A DNA stretch of 64,000 bases. It comes from Ziziphus jujuba (taxonomy: Eukaryota; Streptophyta; Magnoliopsida; Rosales; Rhamnaceae). The stretch covers positions 29,794,501-29,858,500 of the forward strand of contig NC_083380.1 in the NCBI RefSeq assembly GCF_031755915.1. Direction: 5' to 3'. How positions within the stretch are numbered: position 1 is the first letter of the stretch; each line of letters begins with the position of its first letter. Under the pieces are notes generated by a model. It was not told where the DNA came from, made no database searches, and worked only from the letters and a program-made list of their open reading frames with translations. This document shows, piece after piece, positions 25,616-37,308 of the stretch. The position numbers and the translations under genes are program-made.

Positions 25616-26180
25616 TGTTGGAAAAATAATATGAATATATATGTAAATACATGTGGATAATTAAACAACATAAACCAAATTACATAAAAAATAATTAAAC
25701 GTATTAGAACCTGTAGGTCTTTGTATGGATCTGTTTTCTGAAAGTTTGACTGAGACCTGTGTGATACTACAATATCCTTAAGATGTTTTCGCCCACCGGT
25801 GCCGTAGTTTTGTGACCAACGTCTTCCAGGATACAACAGCTACAAAAGCTTTTAGATCTAGCACCTCCGAAGCTTTTTTCTTCGAACTATCAGTGTATTT
25901 TTATTTTACCACAATTAATTTTTCTCTCTCTCTTTTCCACATAAAAAAACTCAAAAACTTTTTTCTGTGTTTTCTCAAAACTGAAAGAATATTGAATAGT
26001 ACATACATCCTCCAAACTCTCAACAAAGAGTTATTTCTCCCATAAAACTCTCAATCCATTTTTCAAAATATTATTTGATTTATTTATTTAAATGGATATT
26101 ATTTTATCAAAACTCAACCAACCGAAAGGGACCCAAAGCCCAAATTATTCACATATGTGGGCTTGGCCCAAACTCTAACA
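25616..26180 (-). repeat. 5' LTR of Copia-2
   Basis: 565 bp. Its partner is 19037-19616. A long (AT)n run (25483-25512) lies in the leader just inside it. Confidence 0.9.
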
Positions 26181-26385
26181 AATTGTTTGTGGGTATTTAG
26201 AATTTTGCTATTTCTGGAGTAATATTATAATTATTGTGAAATTTGAATAAATTATAAATATATGTATATGTGTATATATATGTGTGCATGTGTATATCAA
26301 TGTGAGGTTTTGACATGTTTTAGAATTCACAATGCTAAGGTGGTTTAAATTCTTTAGGATTTTGAGATTATAAAGGTGAAAGGTT

Positions 26386-26420
<35 letters not shown>

Positions 26421-27452
26421 ATATATCTATATACTCAATTAAAAGTTCACCAACGGAAATGGTGTATGGATACCTGGAAGCTTTAGTTGGCATTGAGTTT
26501 GGGTTAGTAATCAAAACATTTGAAATGCTTGTATACTGTGTACTATAGTTATGTGATCATAATGGCCAACTTTTAACTTTTTAAATTTTTTTATATATAT
26601 ATATGCTTAGTACATAAAGAAGTTATACACATATTATACTTTATATTATTTAAATTTTTGAAGAATATTACATATGTTTTAAATTTTAAGAGGAATTGTT
26701 ACTTTTATGTGATTTAAATATATTTGTTATATAGAATTTATTATATTATATGTGTTTAATATTTAAGAAGTTGCTATTTAAATTTATGATGCTAAGTTAT
26801 GTTAGATATTTATTTAAGTTACTATTTATATTGAAGATGTCAAATTGTGTTGAATTGAATTATTGTGGAAGAGATTAATTTTGTGAAATTATGATTTAAA
26901 TTTTATTAAGTTTATTGTTGATTTAAATGTGAAATTTTGATGCATAAATAATGCATTTATGTGATTTTAATCATGTATGAATTTTTATATATTTTTCCTT
27001 ATATTGTTTTGGTGTAAATTGATTTCATGGATTTGAAGAAAAATATTTATTTAAATTTTAGTATTTCCAAAAAATATATTTATGCATTAAATTACTTATT
27101 TATATATTTATTATTCATAAACTTGATTTTATCTAATTTTATCAAAACTCATTATTTTAATAATACTATAAAAAGATTTAGGGTTTTTAGATGCACCATA
27201 CACGTACCGGTGTTCTATATATATAGATATGATTAGTGCGTATGTGGACATGGTTAGTGTGCAGGTGGATATGATTAGCGCACATGTTTATTTATAGGGT
27301 TGTCCTGTGGCTGCCATCGGACCGAGGATAGATAAGGTGTAATGTACAGTAGGCATCAGCCACCCTCCTCCATGACCAGAACGTTTGTTAGCAGCGGTGC
27401 TTTAGGACGCTGGGCATCGTCGGATACTACTGGTACATAGTATGTGCATCAA

Positions 27453-27496
<44 letters not shown>

Positions 27497-28060
27497 TATC
27501 TTTGCATGTATTACACCGCATGGGACGACGATCCGATGTGGTTCATGAAGAGCTAGCCTCGGAACTATGTTGCCTACGAGTCTAGGGAATCAGACGGCCA
27601 ATCTAGGTAACCATCCCGAATTGTAATGGTAACAAGGTACCGACGACAGCTGGAATCATGGATCGCGTAGTATATTAGAGAGTATTGTCCGTACCTCCGA
27701 TGCGAGTGTATATTTTATAATATGTTTTAATTTTAAAATACTATTTTACTTATATTATCTTAATTATTCATAATCTGATTTTTCTAACATTATATTTAAT
27801 TATTTTTATTGTCATCACAATTGTTAATATTATTCTTATTATCAATTATCATGATTTTGCTACAATCATTTCATTATTATTATTATTATTGTTGTTGTTA
27901 TTACTATTATTGTTATTATTATTTATTATAATTATTTTTAGTATTAATTTCATTATTATTACCATTAATTATCATTGTTGCAACTATTTTTTATTATTGT
28001 TATTTTGTAATTATTATTATTGTTATTAATATTGTTATTATTATTATTGGTATTATACGG

Positions 28061-28160
28061 AAGCCCTCGGGCAAGTGTGTAAGCCTTCGGGTAAGTATAT
28101 AAGCCTTCTGGCAAGTGGATAAGCTTATGAGCAAGTCTGGAAGCCTACGAGCAACTTATG
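28061..28160. repeat. Five tandem 20 bp units inside LTR B
   Basis: Exact 20 bp spacing, starts at 28061, 28081, 28101, 28121 and 28141. The unit resembles AAGCCTTCGGGCAAGTGTGT. It drifts from the first unit to the last. Confidence 0.9.
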
Positions 28161-28552
28161 GTGTTATTGTTATTAATATTACTATTGTTATTATTGTCCT
28201 ATTTTCTCTTGTTTACGTCGTGGATTGGAACGTTTTAAAAATATATTACATGTAATAAGGCACTAAGTGGGTGGTGTGGACGAACGTGAATAATTAAAGG
28301 TGTTTCGTATTTTTAAAATTATTTCTAATGCATGTACATATAGATAGTTTGATATCGAAGTGCTGTAAATTGTGAGAATTATTATAGTAAGGTGGGATAT
28401 TGCTAGAAGTGTGTTTTCTGTGCAGGAATTTTATGGTAAGTCCTACCCTTGAGGGAGATGTTGTCGGATTTTCCATTGGAAAGTTCGATGGTGTTTCTTG
28501 GGATCAGGGCTTGTCTAGGGTTCTGGTGAAGGATTCTGGACGGGTTCTGACA

Positions 28553-28760
28553 ATTTTATTTTTTTTACATTTTGGTTTTTGAAAACTATTTTTACTTTAA
28601 TTTTTAGTAGTTCTGAGGCATATAGTGGACCTATTACAAAATGAAAACAATAAATTATATAATTCAACAATCTTATAAGATCCTAATGTATTGCATTGCA
28701 TTGAGTGCATTTCATACTTCAAAATTGATAAAAATTATAGGGTCAAAATACTTTATTATT
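28553..28760. repeat. Segmental repeat copy A, third part
   Basis: The tail of copy A after LTR B. It matches 47925-48075 and 61740-61880, including the 'TTTTGAGGCAT' region, 'AAATTATATAATTCA' and 'CTTCAAAATTGATAAAAATTAT'. Confidence 0.75.
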
Positions 28761-29648
28761 CTGAACTATTACATCTTTTGCATTTTGCCACCTAAACTTT
28801 AAAAAGTGTCACATTGTCCCCTAAGCACTATTGTTTTTTGTCATTTTAGTTTAATTATGACATATGATGGATAAATTTTATGGAATTAATCATACACAAT
28901 TAATGTATTTCTATTGAAAAATAATTTTATTATGTTTTATTTCATTTTTAACTAATGGTTATGGCCTAATTTTGTCAAATTTAGTTAAAAAAAAAAATTG
29001 AAGAATTGCACCTAAGTGACAAAAAAACAATAATTCAAAGAGTAGTGTGAGCATTTTAAAATTTAAGTGAAAAAGTGCAAAAGGTGATAGTTGATGGAGT
29101 AAAGGCTAAAGAGTATTTAACTCAAAATTATACTAAAAATAATTTTAAGGATCAAATTACAATGAAAACTAAAATTGAAGGACCAAAATGCCAAAAAGAA
29201 AACAAAAAAAAAGAAAAAAAATTAATGATCAAAGTGCAAATGGAGGTATATTCAATTAGAATTTTAAAAAAACTTTATGGAATTTTTGAAAGTTTTGGTA
29301 TATTTAATATGGACATTTGAAAACTTTGTAAAAATCCGAGATATTCAATATAAATTTTAAAAAATATTTTGAAAGTGTATAAAAATTAGAAGGCATTCAA
29401 TTAATACTTTTTAAAAGTTTATAAAAATGATATAATATTGCATGATTTTTATTGACTTCTGGAATGCTGAAATTTTATTGACTTTAAGTAAAAAATATAA
29501 ATAATTCTTTAAAATTTTTTTCTCCCACTTGCCCCCAACATTTTTGAAGACTTTTGAAATTATTTCAATGGAATTGATTCCATAAGCCATTTTCTGCAAC
29601 TCCTCTTCTTCCAATTGGAAAATATATACATATATATATATATATATA
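28761..29648. other. AT-rich spacer, no gene seen
   Basis: AT-rich, with long A-rich reading frames that match nothing known. Ends in an (AT)n run next to the MITE. Confidence 0.5.
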
Positions 29649-29650
29649 TA

Positions 29651-29884
29651 CAGTTCATCTATGGTGCGGATGGTCCTCATGCGGACCACAGTATTGGTAA
29701 CGGTTTTTCATAGTATTGGTGACGATTTTTTAGAAAATCGTCGTTAATACTATGAAAAACCGTTACTAATACTGTGGTCCTCATGCGGACCATCCTCACC
29801 ATAGAATTTCCATATATGTATATATAGAAAACCCTCACCAATACTGTGGTCCTCATGAGGACCGTCCGCACCATAGACAGACTG
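29651..29884. mobile_element. Foldback MITE with TA target duplication
   Basis: A 234 bp element starting CAGTTC and ending GACTG, flanked by TA. The outer arms share about 45 bp, including CTATGGTGCGGA and GGTCCTCATG with ACCACAGTATTGGT. A second, nearly perfect inverted repeat (29660-29806) folds around a centre at about 29731 (GACGATTTT / AAAATCGTC). No coding capacity. The TA duplication suits a Tc1/mariner-type mobiliser, but the family is not established. Confidence 0.75.
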
Positions 29885-29886
29885 TA

Positions 29887-30389
29887 TATATATATATATA
29901 TATATTACTACTAAATTACCCATTGGCCATTGCTCACAAATAAATAAATAAATAAATAAATTGTTAATTTATATATAAAGTGGAATGATATGAAGGAGAA
30001 TTTTTCTGCCATCGTGACATTTTTTTATGAGGGCCTCATTTCTTAGTTTTAGAATTGTTTTGAGGATTGATATGTAAAATTATTTTTGAAGTTTAAATAA
30101 ATTTTGATAGGTTCACTTTGCTTTCATAAGATTTTAGTATATTATCCAACTCATTTACATTATAAGATATTTTTAAATTTTAACTTTTGAACCAACTCAG
30201 TAACTAATAATAAAGGAGCATTCCCTGATCCCCAAGCCATTCACAGTAATTCATTCGCCTCTCTCTTCATTCAACATGTAAATATGAAAATAAAGGTCCA
30301 ACTCCAACCCCAACGGTCTTCCTAATCATAAGAGTCTGTTGTGCAATGGTCAAACCATAATGGAAATCTTTATACCTATGAATCAGAAA
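29887..30389. other. AT-rich spacer, no gene seen
   Basis: (AT)n and TAAA repeats, then unassigned sequence leading into the DUF295 fragment. Confidence 0.5.
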
Positions 30390-30617
30390 CTATGTCCCCA
30401 AGTAGTTATTCGAAAACCCATTTGATTTGAACATTGAAAGTGTAGCTTGAGTAACTTTCAAAGATAAAGGATCAACTGCCATGGACAATCCCCTGTAATC
30501 CACAGCATAAAACCTTCCATTGTAAAAGGCAATGTCCTGATAAAAACTAGAATCTCCGTAGCCATCATCAACTTTTGCCCATTTCTCATCACCCAGCTTC
30601 CAAAATCTCATTTTCAA
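30390..30617 (-). pseudogene. F-box/KIB-type (DUF295) protein fragment
   Basis: A 75-codon minus-strand piece resembling the C-terminal propeller-like repeat of plant DUF295 F-box proteins: FWKLGDEKWAKV, then QDIAFYNGRFYAVDYRGLS. Full members are about 350-400 residues with an N-terminal F-box. None is present here, and no start context is convincing. The frame stops at 30390 and no further homology was seen. Assigned by motif feel, so moderate confidence. Confidence 0.6.
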
Positions 30618-30880
30618 GTGTATTTTATTTATACAGTTTTATTGTATTTAACAAGACTTGTGAAATTTTAAAAGCTAATTTTGTTGGAGAAAAATCAAAA
30701 TGAAATTATCACGTTTGATATTTTCTTTTCCTTTTCAATTACTGGTTGTTCGTTTGATTTTTGAGATGATCTCACCGCCAATAGTAATACTGGCTTCTTC
30801 CTATCATGGTTGTTTATGATGAGCATAGTTATTCTCAATAGTCGGTCCTATATATAGAAAACATGGTTACTCTCTGTGAT
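30618..30880. other. Spacer, nothing recognised
   Basis: AT-rich sequence between the DUF295 fragment and a LINE remnant. Confidence 0.5.
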
Positions 30881-31260
30881 CCAATTTTGCAGCCTCACTG
30901 TTTGGTGTGGAGATTTAGAGGCAAATCGAAAGCATAACACTGCTTGGCAAGCGAGGAATGTTCAACATTGGAGGCCACCGAAGGTAGGAGAGTTAAAATT
31001 AATGTGGATGGTGCAATTTTTGCCTCTGAAAAAGTAGGAGTTGGAGTTGTGATTCGTAATGAAATTTTATTTGTTCATCTATGGGCAGAAAGGCAAATCG
31101 AGAAAATGTTTGGGTCTTTTACTACCCATCTCTCATGATAAATGAGGAAGGATTGGAAAATGATATTTCTGAAGCGGGTTCAATTCAAAGTTACTTTATT
31201 AAGGAAATTATGGATATCGAGAAAATTTTGCCATGAAAGATTTTAATAAGAAAAAAAAAA
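30881..31260 (+). mobile_element. LINE RNase H-domain remnant
   Basis: Around 30930-31140 the sequence encodes, across a frameshift, 'HWRPPK' followed by RRVKINVDGAIFASEK and VGVGVVIRNE, the entry of a plant LINE RNase H-like domain. An A-run at about 31248-31260 is a possible poly(A) remnant. The piece is short and broken. Confidence 0.6.
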
Positions 31261-33032
31261 TATGTTACAATTTGTAACCTTCCAAATGCATTTTTTTCTC
31301 TGATTTTCTTCAGCAACATAAAAAGTGCTAGTATTTTGACCCAAAAAAAAAAAAAAAAAAAAGGAATCATGATGAAATTTTAGTCATCATTGAAATCAAA
31401 CTTATAGATGTATACACAAGATGAAGTAAATGATTAGAAGTTCGTATGAGTTTGGTATAAAATCTACAAGGAGAAACCAAACGAACTGAGGCTTTTTCCG
31501 CCAAAAAGTTGAAATTGTTACATCATTGTAGATATATGCATAAACCATTCCATAGATTACCTACATGTAAAAGAATTCGTAACAAAATGTAATCACAAAA
31601 GCAGAGATGAAATATAATGACAAAAGTACATAAACAACATGAAAACAATAAATTCTACCAAAAAATAAAATCAAAACAATAAAAATAATGTATTAAAGAT
31701 AAATGTACAAAATAAATGCAGTTCCCATGTTCATATTATATAATTGTAAGAAAGCGTTAGTCAATAATAAGCTTACTAGTATTACATCTACAAAATTGAA
31801 AAAAGAGGATCAAGTTATTAAAAGTCCACTTTTAAGGGGCCAATAATAAATATCAATTATCAGAGCGGTTCAAATTGATTATTTAATTGATAATCAAACG
31901 ATTTAGAGCAATTTATAAACGCTTATTGCTATTTAATTGAGCTCGGAGAAGCTAGAATCCTTGTCTGGCAGTTAAAGTTTCCATTTGTTTTTGGCAAGAA
32001 AAGTAGTTACTTTTTTCTTCTTTATTATTATTATTTTTTCTTTGAAAGAAAACTTCAAATTGTTAGTTGCATTATTAAATTCTTTTATACTAATTCAGTA
32101 ACACCCACTGCACATGTAGCTCCATCTCTTTTGGACTCAGCCTTTGCATGTATTTATGAATTTTGGATGGACTTATTGAATTTGAAACCCAAAACGTTTT
32201 ATATTAATGCCTTGATATCAAATTTAATTATCATTTCCCTTGATGAATAATTTTCAAATTAATTATTAAAACCATATATATATATATATATATATAGCGG
32301 ATACATATTTGATATCAAAGGTATTGTTGGATCAATTTCATGTAATTCATCAGTTATAGGGGATTACATAATCCGATTATATGTATTTGATTTGGTTATG
32401 TTTTCGATACCAAGGTGTGCCCATGTTTTATAGCAAAATTGTGTATATATATATATATACATACATATAATTTATTTACCAAAAAAATATACATACATAT
32501 ATTTTGGGTTTATGTCTTGGTTATATATTTAACTTTTTTTTTTTTTGAAGATATAATTTCTAATAGGTTTTTTTGGTACTTGTTTATCCGTAAAATATAC
32601 ATATATATTGTTTTATAGATTTATATTTATATATATATATATATATATATATGGATTAATCTATATATATTTTGGTAAATATTTATCTGGGAAATTTGGC
32701 CCAATGCCTTCATGAGAATGAGCTTAACGATTGGTACTCCTTTATTTGCTATCTTTTTTTTTTTTTTTTTTTACCCTTCAATATCCATTTTAACCTTAAA
32801 ACAATGAGAAATGATTTGGGTATCCTTATTTTACTTTCCCAGCATCCATTCTACTAAACGTTATTTTCACCACACCACACCAGTATTCCACATTGCTTTT
32901 GAAAAAAAAAAACTTCATCTCAGGTCCCTTTTAACTTTTAAACAAAGAAAAAACAAAAATACACTTTTTACAACCCTTGAACGGCTATCTATCATCAGGT
33001 AATTGTTTTTATTTTTTTTTTTGTTTATTTAT
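31261..33032. other. AT-rich intergenic region, no gene seen
   Basis: Contains a 20-nt A-run near 31345-31364, (AT)n tracts near 32276-32296 and 32628-32652, and a T-run near 32755-32772. No gene or element end was recognised. Confidence 0.5.
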
Positions 33033-33170
33033 TGCCATAAACTAGTGTGAGTTTGTTTTTGCCTTACCGTAGACCAGTGTGGGTTTGTTTTTTTATTTAT
33101 TTTTTGCCTTGCCATGGACCGGTATGGGTTTGTTTTTGTTGCCTTGCCATGGACCAGTGTGGTGTAAACA
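33033..33170. repeat. Four short tandem units 'GCC..GACCAGTGTGGGTTTG'
   Basis: Imperfect units begin at 33033, 33061, 33106 and 33141. Each has a GCC(TTGCCATG)GACCAGTGTGGGTT core followed by a T-rich linker of variable length. Confidence 0.8.
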
Positions 33171-33238
33171 TAATAATACTCATTGTATTAACGATAATCA
33201 GGTTAAACACAAGCAGTATGCCGTCGTCAATACTCATT

Positions 33239-33870
33239 ATATTTTGCATGTTGTTGCACAAAACATACATTAGGGGACTTGTGGGAGTCAAAAAATTTAT
33301 CAACTGTAATTACTGAAGGCCATTTGGTACTTACCGATGAAACCATAGGTAATTTTTTCAGTAAGGGCAATTTGATTACCGATGGTTTCATTGATAATTA
33401 CCGAAGGCCCTACGGTAATCAAATTTTTTTGACAATTTTAGAATTTTTTTCGAACTTTATGGGGATTTTGCTGTTTAGAATCATTGATGAACATATATTT
33501 TGCATCTTGTTGCATAAAACACACATTAGGGGACTTGTGGGAGTCAAAAAATTTGTCAACTGTAATTACCGAAGGGCCTTCGGTAATTATCGATGTACCA
33601 TTCATATTCATTTTTTTTAAATGTTTTCACTTCTTAAGGTTTGTTTCTCTCTTATTTGGTTTTGGATAAACACTATTTAAATGTTTTCACTTCTTAATGT
33701 CTTTTTTTCTCTTATTTTGTCAACGGTTATCATTAATAAAGCTAGATTTAGCACGTTCTTGGTGGAAACACACACTATCGAAGCTGTCAGATGGAATTGT
33801 TGTGATTCTTTTGCGACAATGGACAAATGTCAATTACCGACGATGCATCGGTAATTACCATTGGGCATTA
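33239..33870. repeat. Direct duplication plus cluster of ATTACCGA...TCGGTAAT palindromes
   Basis: An 81 bp segment (33239-33319) is repeated at 33494-33574. Between and after the copies lie several inverted motifs built from AATTACCGA and TCGGTAATT, for example a 23 nt perfect palindrome near 33566-33588 and an interrupted one near 33831-33855. Clusters like this occur in subterminal regions of CACTA-type DNA transposons, but I found no CACTA terminus or transposase. Confidence 0.6.
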
Positions 33871-34798
33871 ATAGCATCCTTGTAACAGTAAGAAGCTTAC
33901 AAAATACTGAACAGAGAATGATATTTTACTAATACAATACAATAGATGACTTATAAAAAGGAGAAATGCAAATCTAAAAGAGATTGGAAGAAGCTTTCAA
34001 GCTGGGAATAGTCTCCAATCTAAAACTAACTAAATTTCAATGCATACCATTCAAACAAGTTCAAATGGTCCCAAACTAGAGAGCCAATATTTGAGAACTC
34101 AATTACCATTTAAATTCTCATCCTTTTTATTTCTTGTTTTTCCACTTCTCAAAAAATATGGAGAATCTAACAATGAAATTGGGTCCTTAAACTTCCTCTT
34201 GAAATAAGAATCATGTAGAAAAACTAAAAACTAAATCTAAATTTATAAGAGAAAAATGTACAAGTGTTTTATGAATAAAAACTAGAGAATATTACAAGAT
34301 GATTTTTTCCACTTGCTGTATATAAAGCTCTGACAAGAAGCAAAAATTCTTTGCCGCCAACAGAACATTCCTTTGCCAACAATAGAAATTGTGCAAATAC
34401 ATTATCGAGCACAAGAAGTTGGCTTCCATTCAATTTATGGTCATTTTAGCAGGCATGACATGGGGGAACCTAGTACAAAAGATAGTGGCAATTTCAGTTG
34501 CAAGTTTTACAATGCAGAGAATTTTAGATAGCTAAAGAGAGAATACTCTAGAAATTTGGGTGCTTTGGTTGAATAAGAGATAAGTGATGCCCATATATCA
34601 ATCTTCATAAACACTAAGATCCTAGAAACAAGACATCCTGGAAATGAAGATCCTTATATAGAATAATTTTAGAATTTGGTGGGAACTAAATTGTCTTGCC
34701 CATCCAATGGAAATTATTTCTATTGATTTGTTACTAATGAACCACTATTGCCCTCATGGTTCCATGGACTACTATTGATTTGTGCAGAAGGACTGTAC
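33871..34798. other. Spacer, no gene recognised
   Basis: Less AT-extreme than the spacers to the left. No family was recognised on either strand. It may hold one end of the gene-fragment cluster to its right. Confidence 0.4.
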
Positions 34799-34913
34799 CT
34801 GATGATTTCAACATGCTCAATTGCACCACAATAAGTGAAAAAATCATAAACATCCTTTTCTGTTGCTTTTGGAGATAAGCTTGTAACTTCTGTAGATAAC
34901 CACCTGGGTACAT
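34799..34913 (-). pseudogene. BPA1-like RRM protein, first coding exon fragment
   Basis: Starts ATG TAC CCA GGT (MYPGGY). After a one-nucleotide frame change it reads EVTSLSPKATEKDVYDFF and CGAIEHVEIIR, then a splice donor GTACAG. This matches the first coding exon and RRM start of plant 'binding partner of ACD11' type RNA-binding proteins. The rest of the RRM and protein is missing downstream, so it is a broken fragment. It shares strand with the DNA ligase, eIF2B and NDUFB3 fragments to its right. Confidence 0.75.
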
Positions 34914-35208
34914 TGCTTTTTAAGACTTACAAAAATTGGAATTGAGTGAACCAGAGAAAAGGGATTTAAAATAACAGAAAAAATACAACAAAAAGCTAGA
35001 TTATATAATTATACATAGCAAAATTTATCATAAATTTAATGTTAACATTTCATGGTAACAAACAAGGGCATTATTTAATCCTTTTTCTTGAATGAAAAAG
35101 ACCATGTTTTGGAGGAAGAAACAAAAGGGATAAGGGAAATGTCAGAAGCTGATGAAAGACGTTATCGTATAATTGGGATAACCTTGCTTTGTGTGACAAT
35201 GCTCTTGT

Positions 35209-36170
35209 TAATTCCAGCCAGTTCAGTGACCGCTTGGAAGGCTCATACGTAGCATCTTTATTCAAAGTCTTAATAATCAAACCCTCACAACTATAAACTA
35301 TGATAAATTAAGATTATAAAAAGTGCAATAAATCAATGATAAAGTCTGTGGGAAAAAAATAATAATTATACATTAAGATGCAACTAGCAGTGAAAAATTA
35401 ATTACAAATATTCTAGACTAAATGTAATTCAGAGAAACTAATGCAAACAACATAAATTCGTCTGTGGTTCTCATCATTGGTGGAAAGGACTTCTACACAA
35501 TTAGCATCACTTATGCCATCCAAATGCAGCATTACCATATTTACATAATTAAAATTGTTTCATCCAGTACATCATGTTTGGAATATCCTTTTTTTTTTTT
35601 TTTCAATACTCTAGGCCTAACCACCTGGACTTGGGGGTAAAAGAAGAGGTCATTGTGATTTGGGTCGTCATCAAGGGGACTAGAATAACTAATTTACTAA
35701 AAGCTAAAAAGTGAATACCTTGCATCAACAGCAGCATCAAGAAACTTCTGTATTTCATCAATATCATTCGATGTTATTGCTGTAGCAAACTGAAAATATC
35801 TAGCTTCTTCCTCAAAAGACTCATAAAGACACTACACAAGGCAAAAGATGCACCAGTTAGAATGCATCAACTTTCACTAATTTTAGAATGCTATACAAAC
35901 CCAGCAGACTAATACAATCAGCATATAATTAGCAAATAAATATTCAAACACATGCAATCCACAATGAGAAAATTAAATAAAATAACTTATGCTGGTATGT
36001 AGTTCTTGCAATCAATAATTTTTACTACAAATGTCCTATAGCTACGTTAATATTGATACTGAAGTAAAATAAGTGAACTTGTATGATACATTGATTGCCT
36101 TACCTCTCGTTTCCAGCTGATTTGTCTACATGACATGCTTTGGCCAATGTACATTTGGAATAGGAGTTCT
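35209..36170 (-). pseudogene. DNA ligase 1 fragment: three exons with introns
   Basis: Three consecutive exons of a plant DNA ligase 1, minus strand. Exon a (about 36170-36104) is weak but ends 'KRE' at a GTAAGG donor. Exon b (35831-35719) reads LYESFEEEARYFQFATAI, then TSNDIDEIQKFLDAAVDA. Exon c (35290-35209) reads [20 protein letters not shown], then SLNWL. Introns keep GT and AG ends and phase: b to c splices within a Ser codon. Homology stops after NWLEL, where the expected KLKKDY should follow. These exons encode part of the ligase catalytic core; the nucleotidyl-transfer lysine region and the C-terminus are absent. Non-functional. Confidence 0.85.
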
Positions 36171-36463
36171 AGTAGGTTTATAAAGATTTGGAGTCACTAG
36201 TTATGCACAAATTATATGCTTATGTATGGGATGGGACGTATATATATATATTAGAAGCAATATAATATATGGATTTAGATATTCATTAACCCTATTTAGA
36301 TATTCTAGAGCCCCACTCTCTTCAAGATCTGTTCAATGCTAAATATATATATATATATATATATGTGACCTTCATAAAAGTGTGTATAATATGTTCTTAA
36401 ATTCATAAGATATTTTGTCGTGCAAAGAGGTTTGATAAAAAACAGCACTATAGATGATAGTAT

Positions 36464-36496
<33 letters not shown>

Positions 36497-36749
36497 GAAC
36501 GGAAGATGCTAGAGGAGTGATTTGAAATAATTCTACTACATTCTAATCAAAGAGAGTTCGTTTACATTTTAAAACATAAAGTTTGAATAATTTATGCACA
36601 ATTCATGTTGGTAGAGGCATAAGCATCATGTATGTGTATTTGTGCCTCCATTTATGTAATACAATATATAAGTATGAGGTAGAAATGTAAATCCAGCTGA
36701 CAGGTTAAATTTGTTTTAACACAATAAATAGTTGATTAGAAATACATAC

Positions 36750-36857
36750 ATCATCAACAAGCAATCCCTTGACAAAATGGCACCATAGATGTTGGTAATC
36801 AAAATTGTCAATAAAAATGATTAGAACCTCTGGGGAGCAAATGTCAATGTAGCAATC
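36750..36857 (-). pseudogene. eIF2B epsilon subunit, single exon fragment
   Basis: A precise 108 bp exon of 36 codons between an AG acceptor (TTTGTAG) and a GT donor (GTATGT), phase 0 at both ends. It reads DCYIDICSPEVL, then DNFDYQHLWCHFVKGLLVDD, which matches the central region of translation initiation factor eIF2B epsilon, the catalytic guanine-nucleotide exchange subunit. A Trp-Cys pair replaces the basic residues I would expect after QHL. No neighbouring eIF2B exon was found. Confidence 0.8.
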
Positions 36858-37243
36858 CTACAAATGAGAAATTTTGTAAGCATAGATTCAAGATTCAATC
36901 AAAATAAGAAATGACATGCCCATGGAAAAAATATCCATGTCTACCATGCATACCAGGACCTTAACTCTAAAAGACACTTTGGTACATAAAGCCATAGTAA
37001 AAGGAAGGAAGCAAACAAAAAAGAAATTCTATCTTCCAATAACAGCATAGGACCTTCATCTGTCCCAATTCAATATAGCTTCCATTACTGTGTTCCAGTG
37101 AACCCAATAATATACCTTATAGGTCCACCAATCAAATAGGCTTTAAAGAACAAATGGTGATATGTAGAACTATTATTTATCACAAAGTACAGAACCAACC
37201 ACATAAAAGCAATTAATAAGGCAATCAAGTTGAAGAAGCATAC

Positions 37244-37308
37244 CTGAAAATGAACTCATAGGTTTGATCCCCTAGCTTTGCAAGATTTTCTCAGCGGCCA
37301 AATAAATT
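37244..37308 (-). other. Exon-like segment of unknown origin
   Basis: 65 bp bounded by TTTATAG on the acceptor side and CAG/GTATGC on the donor side. One frame reads ENLAKLGDQTYEFIF with one stop near its start. It sits among captured exons on the same strand. I do not recognise the gene. Confidence 0.35.

Larger units (their letters stand above)
19037..26180 (-). mobile_element. Copia-2, Ty1-copia LTR retrotransposon with target duplication
   Basis: A 7.1 kb element on the minus strand bounded by two LTRs and a 5 bp target duplication AATTG (19032-19036 and 26181-26185). Inside, on the minus strand, are a 1.5 kb leader, gag, protease, integrase, reverse transcriptase and RNase H, the Copia order. 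A purine-rich tract (TGTGGGGGAT on the minus strand) sits just inside the 3' LTR. No standard methionine-tRNA primer site follows the 5' LTR. Coding parts are broken by stops and frameshifts, and the LTRs differ at many positions, so this is an old, dead copy. Confidence 0.93.
18125..28552 (+). mobile_element. Solo LTR B, same family as LTR A, split by nested Copia-2
   Basis: Starts TGTAACATCCCATCCC at 18125 and ends GGACGGGTTCTGACA at 28552. About 3.3 kb belongs to the LTR; the rest is Copia-2 nested at 19037-26180. Interior matches to LTR A include 'GGACGCTGGGCATCG' (about 27408) and the final 150 bp. Flanking 5-mers AATTT and ATTTT are a degraded target duplication. Undisturbed target sites are near 47900 and 61712. 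Part of the LTR is a TTA/TTG-rich tract (27830-28060). Confidence 0.8.
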
